Source of the DNA: Rhodanobacter sp. C01
GTDB taxonomy: Bacteria; Pseudomonadota; Gammaproteobacteria; Xanthomonadales; Rhodanobacteraceae
Length of the DNA stretch: 64,000 nucleotides
Assembly: GCF_002001045.1 (NCBI RefSeq)
Contig: NZ_MUNR01000007.1
Coordinates: forward strand, 1-64,000
Direction: 5' to 3'
The position numbers and the translations under genes are program-made. Positions 56,830 through 64,000 of this stretch are shown one piece after another (positions within the stretch are counted from its first letter, which is position 1; the number at the start of each line of letters is the position of its first letter). Under the pieces are notes generated by a model, which saw only the letters and a list, made by a program, of their open reading frames with translations, was not told where the DNA came from and ran no database searches.

Positions 56830-58878
56830 ATGTCCAGCGCACTCGACCAGCAATGCATCAACACGCTTCGCTTCCTGTCGGTGGACATGGTGCAGAAGGC
56901 CAACAGCGGCCACCCTGGGCTGCCGCTTGGCGCTGCGCCGATGGCGTACACGCTGTGGACGAAGCAGCTGAAGCATCACCCAGCCAATCCACATTGGCCC
57001 GACCGCGATCGCTTCGTACTATCGGCCGGCCACGGCTCGGCGCTGCTGTACAGCCTGCTGCACGTGACCGGTTACGCGCTGTCGCTGGATGACCTCAAGC
57101 AGTTCCGCCAGTGGGGCAGCAAGACACCGGGGCATCCCGAATACGGCCACACGCCCGGTGTCGAAGTGACCACCGGGCCGCTCGGCCAGGGCCTGGCGAA
57201 CGCGGTTGGCATGGCGATCGGCGAGGCGCATCTGGCCGCGCGCTATAACCGCGACGGCCATGACGTGATCGACCATCGCACCTGGGCCATCGTCAGCGAC
57301 GGCGACCTGATGGAAGGCCTCGCCAGCGAAGCGGCCTCGCTCGCCGGGCATCTGAAACTGGGCAAGCTGGTCTGCCTGTATGACGACAACTACGTCACGC
57401 TTGCCGCCGGTACCGACATCACGTTTTCCGAGGATCGCGCCAAACGCTTCGAGGCGTATGGCTGGCAGATCATTCACGTGGCCGATGGCAACGACGTGGA
57501 TGCGATCAGCGCCGCGCTGGATGCCGCCCGTGCCGACACTACGCGGCCGTCGCTGATTTTGGTGCGCACGCATATCGGTTTCGGCTCGCCCGAGCAGGAC
57601 AGTTTCAAGGCGCACGGTTCGCCGCTCGGTGTCGAGGATACGAAGAAGACCAAGCAGAACCTCGGTTGGCCGCTCGAACCCGACTTCCTGGAGCCGGAGC
57701 CCGCACTGGCGCATTTCCGCGAAGCGCTGGATCAAGGCGCCAAGGCAGAGGCCGAGTGGAATGGACGTCTGGACGCCTATGCCAAGGCGTTCCCCGATCT
57801 TGCGAAAGAATTGCAGGGTCGCCTGCGTGGTGAATTGCCGGCTGGCTGGGACGCGGACATTCCGGTGTTCCCCGCCGATGCCAAGGGCCTTGCCACCCGC
57901 GTCGCCAGCGGCAAGGTGATGAATGCGCTCGCGCCGAAACTGCCCGCGCTGTTTGGCGGTTCCGCCGACCTTGACTCCTCGACGCATACCAATCTGAAAG
58001 GGTTCGGCGACTTCAATCCGGCTGTCATGCCGGGACAGGACACCCAGGGTTCCGACAGCGCCGGCTGGAGCTATGCCGGCCGCAACCTGCATTTCGGCGT
58101 ACGCGAGCACGCGATGGGCGCGATCAGCAACGGGCTGGCCGTGCATGGCGGCTTCGTGCCGTACGGCTCGACCTTCCTGATCTTCTCCGACTACATGCGC
58201 CCGGCGATCCGCCTCGCCGCGCTGATGGGCGTGCACGTGGTGCACGTGTTCACCCACGACAGCATCGCGGTGGGCGAGGACGGCCCCACGCATGAACCGG
58301 TGGAGCAGTTGGCCAGCCTGCGCGCGATCCCCAACCTCACCGTGATCCGCCCCGCCGACGCGAATGAAACCGCAGAGGCGTGGAAGGTGGCGGCGCAATC
58401 GGAGAAGCACCCGGTGCTGCTGGCGCTGACCCGACAGGATCTGCCCACGCTCGACCGCACGCGCTATGCCAGCGCCGACGGCGTGCGACAGGGCGCCTAT
58501 GTGCTGAGCGACGCGAAGGACGGCAAGCCATCCTTGATCCTGCTCGCCAGTGGTTCCGAAGTCGCCCTGATCCTCGCCGCCGCCGACCAGCTGCAGGCCG
58601 AGGGCATCGCGGTGCGCTGCGTGTCGATGCCGAGCTGGGAACTGTTCGACGCGCAGCCGCAGAGCTACCGCGATCAGGTGTTGCCGCCGAATGTATCCGC
58701 ACGACTCGCGGTGGAACTGGGCGTCTCGCAGGGCTGGGATCGCTACGTGGGCGCCAAGGGCGACATGCTCGGCGTCAACCGCTTCGGCGCCTCCGCACCA
58801 GCCAGCGTGTTGCTGCGCGAATACGGTTTCACGGTGGACAACGTGGTGGCGCGGGCGAAGGCCCTGCTGGCGCGCTGA
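56830..58878 (+). CDS. tkt: Transketolase
   Basis: A thiamine-diphosphate enzyme of the non-oxidative pentose phosphate pathway. The 682-residue product has the cofactor and substrate motifs [28 protein letters not shown], the ThDP-binding DGDLMEG, and [21 protein letters not shown]. The ATG at 56830 gives the family N-terminus; the upstream open frame crosses the REPIN. It follows pgm by about 100 bases and completes the zwf-tal-pgi-pgm-tkt set. Confidence 0.97.
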   Translation: MSSALDQQCINTLRFLSVDMVQKANSGHPGLPLGAAPMAYTLWTKQLKHHPANPHWPDRDRFVLSAGHGSALLYSLLHVTGYALSLDDLKQFRQWGSKTPGHPEYGHTPGVEVTTGPLGQGLANAVGMAIGEAHLAARYNRDGHDVIDHRTWAIVSDGDLMEGLASEAASLAGHLKLGKLVCLYDDNYVTLAAGTDITFSEDRAKRFEAYGWQIIHVADGNDVDAISAALDAARADTTRPSLILVRTHIGFGSPEQDSFKAHGSPLGVEDTKKTKQNLGWPLEPDFLEPEPALAHFREALDQGAKAEAEWNGRLDAYAKAFPDLAKELQGRLRGELPAGWDADIPVFPADAKGLATRVASGKVMNALAPKLPALFGGSADLDSSTHTNLKGFGDFNPAVMPGQDTQGSDSAGWSYAGRNLHFGVREHAMGAISNGLAVHGGFVPYGSTFLIFSDYMRPAIRLAALMGVHVVHVFTHDSIAVGEDGPTHEPVEQLASLRAIPNLTVIRPADANETAEAWKVAAQSEKHPVLLALTRQDLPTLDRTRYASADGVRQGAYVLSDAKDGKPSLILLASGSEVALILAAADQLQAEGIAVRCVSMPSWELFDAQPQSYRDQVLPPNVSARLAVELGVSQGWDRYVGAKGDMLGVNRFGASAPASVLLREYGFTVDNVVARAKALLAR

Positions 58879-58894
58879 TTCTTCGCGATCGGCG

Positions 58895-60043
58895 TTATGG
58901 AATCTGCGCCGACGCAGCGATTTCCTCGGCCATGACCGGAACGGCCTTCCTGTGGCGCAGCTGTTCGCGCAGTCGCAGGAACGGTCGTTCGGCGCCGTAG
59001 TACAACAAGGCGCCACCCAGCAGCGCCGCCACCGCATAGATCGCGAACGTGAGCACACCCTGCTCCAGCAGCCGTGGTGGCAGCGTGGTTTCGACCAGAT
59101 GAAACATCGCCTTGTGGATGAGATACAGGCTGTAGGAAGTCAGCGCCAGCCATTCCACGCCAGGTATCCGCAAGCGGCCCAGCCAGCCTTGGGCGCCGGT
59201 GGCGGCAGCCACCAGCAGGGCCAGACCTGCCGACAACAGGGGGTAGCCGATCACGCTCGGCAGCAGACCGACCCGGTCGCGGAACAGCCACATCGCCAGC
59301 GCCGTGATCAGCAGACCTGCCGGCAACAGCACGCGGTTGGCCCGTTCCTGCATCTGCCGCCACCACGCCGGACGGAAGGCCTGGATCGCCGCCAGCACCA
59401 CGCCGGCAAGCAGGCCGTCGAGCCGCGTATAGGTCGGGTAATAGATACCCTCGATGAAGCGCTGCCCGAACTCGGCGGTGTTTTGCGCCGGTGCCAGCTC
59501 ATGCAGCCAGACATAACCACGGATCGCCATGCCCGCCAGCACCGTCGCCACGCATATACCAATGAATTTCGCCAGCGACGGGCGGCGCATCAACCAACAG
59601 GCCAGCAAGGGAAACAGCAGGTAAAAATGCTCTTCCACGCATAGTGACCAGACGTGCGAGAACGCCTTGTTGTGCTGATAGTCGATCAGCAGGTTGACCG
59701 TATAGGTGAGGAACTGCCACAGCGGCTGGATGCCGTCCGCCTCGCGGAAACCCGGCACGCTGAAATACAGCGCCAGCACCACCAGATACGCCGGCAGCAC
59801 ACGAAGCGAGCGGCGCAGGTAGAAATTGCCGAACGCCAGCGGCTCGCCACGGCTCAGCGGCTTCAGCAATTGCGAGCCGATCAGGTATCCGCTCAGCACG
59901 AAGAACAGGTCGACGCCGATCCAGCCGTAACTTTCCAGCAGGGCAAAGCGCTCGCCGATGCCGCCGACGATGTACGAATGGAACAGCATCACCCACACGA
60001 TCGCGATGGCACGCAACAGATCGAGACCCGGCATCCGACTCAT
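58895..60043 (-). CDS. Acyltransferase 3 family membrane protein (OafA-like)
   Basis: A 382-residue integral membrane protein with about 10 helices. The N-terminal LDLLRAIAIVWVMLFHS (R/H signature) and GWIGVDLFFVLSGYLIG are diagnostic of acyltransferase family 3. Members O-acetylate or acylate LPS, exopolysaccharide, glucans or peptidoglycan; the acceptor is unknown here. The C-terminal tail is short, without an SGNH domain. It is convergent with tkt, 16 bases away. Confidence 0.88.
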   Translation of the reverse strand: MSRMPGLDLLRAIAIVWVMLFHSYIVGGIGERFALLESYGWIGVDLFFVLSGYLIGSQLLKPLSRGEPLAFGNFYLRRSLRVLPAYLVVLALYFSVPGFREADGIQPLWQFLTYTVNLLIDYQHNKAFSHVWSLCVEEHFYLLFPLLACWLMRRPSLAKFIGICVATVLAGMAIRGYVWLHELAPAQNTAEFGQRFIEGIYYPTYTRLDGLLAGVVLAAIQAFRPAWWRQMQERANRVLLPAGLLITALAMWLFRDRVGLLPSVIGYPLLSAGLALLVAAATGAQGWLGRLRIPGVEWLALTSYSLYLIHKAMFHLVETTLPPRLLEQGVLTFAIYAVAALLGGALLYYGAERPFLRLREQLRHRKAVPVMAEEIAASAQIP

Positions 60044-60152
60044 GCTGTTTCTGCTTCCCTGCTTGAATGCGACCCGGCTGGACCGCCGGATGTCGACATG
60101 AAGGCCACGGCGCCGACGTTCAGCGGACTCGCGGTTACCGTGGTGATATCGA

Positions 60153-60908
60153 TCAGTTGCGCGACTGCAGCTTCGACAGCAGCCGCAGCAGTTCCAGATA
60201 CAGCCACACCAGGGTCACCACCAGTGCGAACGCGCCGTACCACTCCATGTATTTCGGTGCACCGGCATTGACGCCGGACTCGATGAAGTCGAAGTCGAGG
60301 ATCAGATTCAGTGCGGCGATCACCACTACCACCGCGCTGAACGCGATGCCGATGCCGCTGTGGCCGCTGATGAAACCCATCGAGTGGCCGAAGAAGCCCA
60401 TCGCGAAATTGGCAAGGTACAGCAGCATGATGCCGCCAGTAGCGGCGACGATGCCGAGCTTGAATTTCTCGGTCGCGCGGATCAGTCCGCTGCGATAGGC
60501 CAGCAGCAATGCGGCCATGGTGCCGAAGGTCAGCCCCACCGCCTGGATCACGATGCCCGGATAGCGCATCTCGAAGATCGCCGACAGTGCGCCGATGAAC
60601 ACACCCTCCGCCAGCGCATACAGCGGCCCGGTGATCGGCGCCCAGGTCTTCTTGAACGAGGTGATCAGCCCGAGGATCAAACCACCGATCGCACCGACCA
60701 TCACCAGCGGCAACATCGCCGGCATGCTGGCCGGACCGCTGAACTGGCTCCAGCTGTACATCGCGCCGATCAGCACCAGGATCAGCAGCAGGCCGGTCTT
60801 GTTGACCGTGCCGTTGATCGTCATCGCCTCGTCGCCGCGCGAAACGACCGCGCCGCTGGCCGCATCGAGGAAAGTGTTCTTGTTGAGTGCAGGGTTGCCG
60901 CTTTGCAT
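60153..60908 (-). CDS. Bax inhibitor-1/YccA family membrane protein
   Basis: A 251-residue protein. A hydrophilic N-terminus of about 45 residues is followed by seven or so membrane segments, ending in a short soluble tail. The pattern fits the BI-1/YccA (TMBIM) family: [34 protein letters not shown] (here [12 protein letters not shown]) and [11 protein letters not shown]. Roles proposed for bacterial members include FtsH modulation and ion leak; none is proven here. GGAGAAG precedes the ATG. Confidence 0.85.
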   Translation of the reverse strand: MQSGNPALNKNTFLDAASGAVVSRGDEAMTINGTVNKTGLLLILVLIGAMYSWSQFSGPASMPAMLPLVMVGAIGGLILGLITSFKKTWAPITGPLYALAEGVFIGALSAIFEMRYPGIVIQAVGLTFGTMAALLLAYRSGLIRATEKFKLGIVAATGGIMLLYLANFAMGFFGHSMGFISGHSGIGIAFSAVVVVIAALNLILDFDFIESGVNAGAPKYMEWYGAFALVVTLVWLYLELLRLLSKLQSRN

Positions 60909-61043
60909 GATCTTCTCCTATGCGTTGCCGACCATCGTAGCTGTCCGCCACGGGCTACGCACCCGCCATGCGCCAATACGCCGATGCACCCGTATGCGGA
61001 AACTACGCGACAATGCGACCTTGCCAAATGTTGCGGAGTTCCA

Positions 61044-61961
61044 ATGAATCCCTCCACCCTGCGTATCGCCACCCGCAAGAGCGCACTCGCGCTGTGGCAG
61101 GCCGAGCATGTCGCCGCCCTGCTGCGCGCAGCGCATCCGGGACTGGCGGTGGAGCTGGTGCCGATGACCACCCGCGGCGATGAGATTCTCGACCAGCCGC
61201 TGGCGACGATCGGCGGCAAGGGGCTGTTCCTGAAGGAACTCGAGGTGGCGATGCTGGAAGGTCGTGCCGATCTGGCGGTGCATTCGCTGAAGGACGTGCC
61301 GGCGGAACTGGAACCGGGTTTCGTGTTGCCGGCGATCCTGCCGCGCGCGGATGCCGCGGATGCCTTCGTCAGCAACCACTACGCGGATCTCGCCGCGCTG
61401 CCACATGGCGCGCGGGTCGGCACCTCGTCGCTGCGGCGACAGGCACAGCTGCGAGCGCTCCGGCCGGATCTGGTGCTGCTCGACCTGCGCGGCAATGTCG
61501 GCACCCGGCTGGGCAAGCTCGACGCCGGCGATTACGACGCGATCGTGCTGGCCTGCGCCGGACTGGAGCGGCTGGGTCTGGCCGCACGCATCCGTGCCCG
61601 GCTGGCCGCGCCGGACTGGCTGCCGGCACCGGGCCAGGCAGCGATCGCGATCGAGGCACGTGAAGGGCAGACCAGCGTGCTGGCCCTGCTGGCTGCGCTG
61701 GACGACGCCGATACCCGGCTCGCCATCACCGCCGAGCGGGCGATGAACCATGCGCTCGGTGGCAGCTGCACGGTGCCGGTTGGCGGCTGGTGCGTGCTCG
61801 GCGAGCATGGCCTGCATCTGCGCGGCATGGTCGGTGATGCAACGAGCGGCCGGTTGCTGCATGCCGACGCCAGCAGCGCCGGCGATCAGGCCATTGAACT
61901 GGGCCGGCAGGTCGCTGCCGCGCTGCTGAAGCAAGGTGCGGGCGAACTGCTCGGGATTTGA
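61044..61961 (+). CDS. hemC: Hydroxymethylbilane synthase (porphobilinogen deaminase)
   Basis: It joins four porphobilinogen units into hydroxymethylbilane for heme synthesis. The 305-residue product has [53 protein letters not shown] and the dipyrromethane-carrying Cys in [16 protein letters not shown] before ATG 61044 fixes the start; the long upstream frame is antisense to the BI-1 gene. A bidirectional hairpin follows. hemD does not follow in this window. Confidence 0.97.
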   Translation: MNPSTLRIATRKSALALWQAEHVAALLRAAHPGLAVELVPMTTRGDEILDQPLATIGGKGLFLKELEVAMLEGRADLAVHSLKDVPAELEPGFVLPAILPRADAADAFVSNHYADLAALPHGARVGTSSLRRQAQLRALRPDLVLLDLRGNVGTRLGKLDAGDYDAIVLACAGLERLGLAARIRARLAAPDWLPAPGQAAIAIEAREGQTSVLALLAALDDADTRLAITAERAMNHALGGSCTVPVGGWCVLGEHGLHLRGMVGDATSGRLLHADASSAGDQAIELGRQVAAALLKQGAGELLGI

Positions 61962-61998
61962 CCCGGTTCGGTACCCGATCCGCACAGCACCAATGAAA

Positions 61999-62028
61999 AC
62001 GGCCCTCCCGCTTGCGCGGAAGAGCCGT
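61999..62028. terminator. Bidirectional terminator between hemC and the DUF481 gene
   Basis: A near-perfect hairpin (ACGGCCCTCCCGC TTGC GCGGAAGAGCCGT) preceded by AAAA and followed by a short T-rich stretch (CGATTT) separates two convergent genes. Confidence 0.7.
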
Positions 62029-62056
62029 CGATTTGCGGCCGGAAGTCAGGCCGGGC

Positions 62057-62875
62057 TCAGAAGTTGTAGACCAGGTTGGTGGTCGCCAGCGTATCGGTCT
62101 TCTTCAGGCCGACCACCACGCTGCTGTTGTGGCGCACCTGGAAACCGACCTTGATCGCGAGCTTCTTGGTCATGGTGACCGCGAGGCCGGCGTCGTTCTG
62201 CAGGTAGGTGTTCTTCGAGCCCGCTTCCATCAGGAACGTGTCCTCGAACGAGGTGTTGTCCGAGATCTTGAGCTTGTAGTTGACCAGGCCACGGGCAACC
62301 ACTTCATTCTGGGTCGACTGTTGCTGCGGCACCAGCACGCCGTCCACCACGACGTCCACATTGGCCGGACGGTATTCCTTGTAACCGGGGCCGATTTCGA
62401 ACGACAGCTCGTTGCGCTCGTCCTTCAGGGCGATGTAGCCGTAACCGAGCGAGATCACGCCCTGCCACAGGTTGGCGCCGAACTCGTCGTGGTCGTAGCG
62501 GGCGGCGCCGACGATGTAGCTGCGCTGGTCGAACTTGTAGCCCACCGAGGCGCCGCCGTCATAGCGGTTCGCCGTGGTGTTGTAGTCGTTGACGGTGTTG
62601 CCGGCGGCGTCGACCACCTTCAGCTGGCTTTTGGCGCGCAGGGCGTCGAGGAAGAAGTTGTTCTTCCACTGGTCGTTTTCCTGGCTCAGGCCCAGCTTGG
62701 CGTTGATGTTCTGCGAACGCGTGTTGCCGGTGGCGGAGGCAAAGCCGAATTCGCCCGAGCCGGTCCAGCCGCCCTTGTTGCTGGCTGCGTCGGTGGTGGA
62801 GGTGGTGTCCTGGGCCTGCACGGCGAAGCTCGCGAGGGCAGCCAGCAGCAGGCCGGCGATCAGGGTCTTTTTCAT
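62057..62875 (-). CDS. DUF481 family outer-membrane beta-barrel protein
   Basis: A 272-residue exported protein with a signal peptide (MKKTLIAGLLLAALASFAVQA). Alternating-hydrophobicity strands run through the mature part and it ends with an aromatic residue (LVYNF), as outer-membrane barrels do. GWTGSGEFGFASATGNTRSQ, FDQRSYIVGAARYDHD and the closing NSSVVVGLKKTDT match DUF481 (YdiY-like). Function is unknown; the family is often salt- or envelope-stress-related. A palindromic AT-rich region lies just upstream. Confidence 0.88.
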   Translation of the reverse strand: MKKTLIAGLLLAALASFAVQAQDTTSTTDAASNKGGWTGSGEFGFASATGNTRSQNINAKLGLSQENDQWKNNFFLDALRAKSQLKVVDAAGNTVNDYNTTANRYDGGASVGYKFDQRSYIVGAARYDHDEFGANLWQGVISLGYGYIALKDERNELSFEIGPGYKEYRPANVDVVVDGVLVPQQQSTQNEVVARGLVNYKLKISDNTSFEDTFLMEAGSKNTYLQNDAGLAVTMTKKLAIKVGFQVRHNSSVVVGLKKTDTLATTNLVYNF

Positions 62876-62888
62876 GAAGGTCAGTCCA

Positions 62889-62922
62889 TTTGTTAATTAT
62901 TGGTAAGTATTACCTTAACAAA
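62889..62922. promoter_or_regulatory. Palindromic AT-rich element upstream of the DUF481 gene
   Basis: It contains a perfect 13-base palindrome GGTAAGTATTACC (62902-62914) flanked by a second inverted pair, TTTGTTAA (62889-62896) and TTAACAAA (62915-62922). The element overlaps the likely minus-strand promoter (a TTGTTA box). The nested symmetry is compatible with a dimeric repressor or activator site. Confidence 0.4.
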
Positions 62923-63144
62923 AGGGGTTGAACTCCCAATGAACGGGACCCCAGCGCGGCACCCCCGGTCCGGCATCATCCTTGCGGGAAGCCGTCGCCG
63001 ACGGCCGCGAATGCGCCTGCAGGGACAGGGCCGGATCAGCAGATCACCGATGACGCCGGTAACGGTCGCACCATGACTTGCGACGACCTCGGCTCGCCAC
63101 CATGCTAGGCAACGCCCACTTCCCCAGCTGATGCCGCCCGAACC

Positions 63145-64000
63145 ATGGATCGTTACGAACGCATACTGACCCTGCACCGCCTGCTGAAATCGGCGCATTA
63201 CCCGGTTCCGCTGTCGCGTCTGCTCGGTGAACTGGAATGCTCGCGCGCCACGCTGTACCGCGACATCGCGTTCCTGCGCGATGCGTTGCGCGCGCCGATT
63301 GAAAGCGCCGGCGGCGATCAGGCGGCCTTCCGCTACGAGGTAGGCGAAGGCGAGCGCTTCGAGCTCCCGGGGTTGTGGCTGACCTCCGACGAACTGTCCG
63401 CGCTGCTGGCACTGAACGAGCTGATCAGCCGCTCCGGTCCCGGCGTGCTGGCGGGTGCGCTGGCGCCCTTCAAGACACGCATCGAGGCCCTGCTGTCGGA
63501 CCAGGGCAGCGGCAAGGCACTGCCGATCGAGCGCATCCGGGTGATTCCATGGGGCGAACGCAAGCTGGATCAGCAGGTGTTCCGCACCGTTGCCGGCGCG
63601 GTACTGGAGCGCAAGCAGCTGCGCTTCCGCTACCGCGCACGCACCACCAATGCCGACAGCCACCGCACCGTGTCGCCGCAGCGACTGACCCATTACCGCG
63701 ACAACTGGTATCTGGACGTGTGGGACCACGACCGCGAGGCACTGCGCAGTTTCGCGGTGGACCGTATCGCCGAGGCGCATGCGCTGGATGCCGTCGCGAC
63801 CGATGTCGGCGAGAATGATCTCAACGAACTGCTCGCCTCCAGCTACGGCATCTTCGCCGGCAAGCCGAAGGCCTGGGCCACGATCCGGTTTTCACAGCAT
63901 GCCGCGCGCTGGGTCGCCGACGAGCACTGGCATTCACAGCAAAAGGGCGAGTGGCTGCCCGATGGACGCTACGAACTGAAAGTGCCCTACTCCAATTCGA
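63145..64000 (+). CDS. WYL-domain transcriptional regulator, partial (cut by window end)
   Basis: The open frame runs from ATG 63145 to the window edge without a stop (285 codons visible). The N-terminal winged HTH (ILTLHRLLKSAHYPVPLSRL, SRATLYRDIAFLRDAL) belongs to the DeoR/YafY-type. The central part carries the WYL domain (RFRYRARTT, VSPQRLTHYRDNWYLDVWD, FAVDRI). Such regulators sense small ligands or single-stranded DNA and often control stress or defence genes. The typical length is about 320-340 residues, so roughly 40-50 residues lie beyond the edge. Confidence 0.88.
   Translation, partial: MDRYERILTLHRLLKSAHYPVPLSRLLGELECSRATLYRDIAFLRDALRAPIESAGGDQAAFRYEVGEGERFELPGLWLTSDELSALLALNELISRSGPGVLAGALAPFKTRIEALLSDQGSGKALPIERIRVIPWGERKLDQQVFRTVAGAVLERKQLRFRYRARTTNADSHRTVSPQRLTHYRDNWYLDVWDHDREALRSFAVDRIAEAHALDAVATDVGENDLNELLASSYGIFAGKPKAWATIRFSQHAARWVADEHWHSQQKGEWLPDGRYELKVPYSNS

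Noticed and set aside
1-64000. tRNA genes, riboswitches, complete insertion sequences or prophage genes
   Set aside because: I looked for cloverleaf patterns, transposase motifs and phage structural genes while reading and saw none that I could support. A tRNAscan, Rfam and ISfinder run would settle it.

Overview
The window is GC-rich chromosomal DNA, apart from one AT-richer stretch at about 44.4-49.5 kb. It most likely comes from a gammaproteobacterium of the Xanthomonadales (Rhodanobacter/Dyella/Luteibacter-like). This placement is inferred from gene content and order: tyrS divergent from an M23 endopeptidase and anmK; coaBC-dut-algC with a membrane-anchored AlgC; divergent speA and speE; DUF4124, SPOR and DUF481 proteins; and integron attC sites of the Xanthomonas/Pseudomonas type. 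No rRNA or tRNA gene lies inside the window. The left edge does carry what looks like a strong rRNA-type promoter and boxA leader reading out to the left.

Layout. 0-34.5 kb is ordinary housekeeping sequence. It holds tyrS, cell-wall recycling (M23 peptidase, anmK, ampG), DNA repair (xthA, radC), pyrimidine and dUTP metabolism (pyrE, dut), CoA synthesis (coaBC), sugar-phosphate metabolism (algC), argS with a SPOR protein, and a 3-hydroxybutyrate dehydrogenase/patatin pair. It continues with uppP, polyamine synthesis (speA, speE), a ParA-like ATPase, sixA-yceI, a phospholipase D lipoprotein, a thiolase and a PAS-GGDEF-EAL protein. 34.5-43.3 kb is a single giant gene for an NdvB-like cyclic beta-1,2-glucan synthase/phosphorylase (GT84 plus GH94).

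43.35-49.9 kb is a chromosomal integron and the main accessory feature. A complete integron integrase is transcribed leftward. Facing away from it is an attI-like junction and an array of small cassettes, all on the + strand, separated by ten recognisable attC sites of nearly uniform sequence. The first eight cassettes encode small proteins, mostly membrane or exported and without a recognised function (one resembles the YcxB family). The distal part encodes compact soluble folds (YCII-related, DUF1801, two VOC/glyoxalase-like). The attC sites are near-perfect at the intI end and decayed at the far end, where one VOC gene has lost its 5' end.

50.1-58.9 kb is a carbohydrate operon with overlapping or close genes: zwf, a HAD phosphatase, tal, pgi, pgm and tkt. 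It links the oxidative and non-oxidative pentose phosphate routes to glycolysis and glucose-1-phosphate. A REPIN-like double hairpin separates pgm from tkt and supplies the pgm stop codon. The right end holds a membrane acyltransferase, a Bax inhibitor-1/YccA-like protein, hemC, a DUF481 outer-membrane protein and a WYL-domain regulator cut by the window edge.

Functions below rest on motifs read directly from the translations and on family knowledge. No database search was possible.
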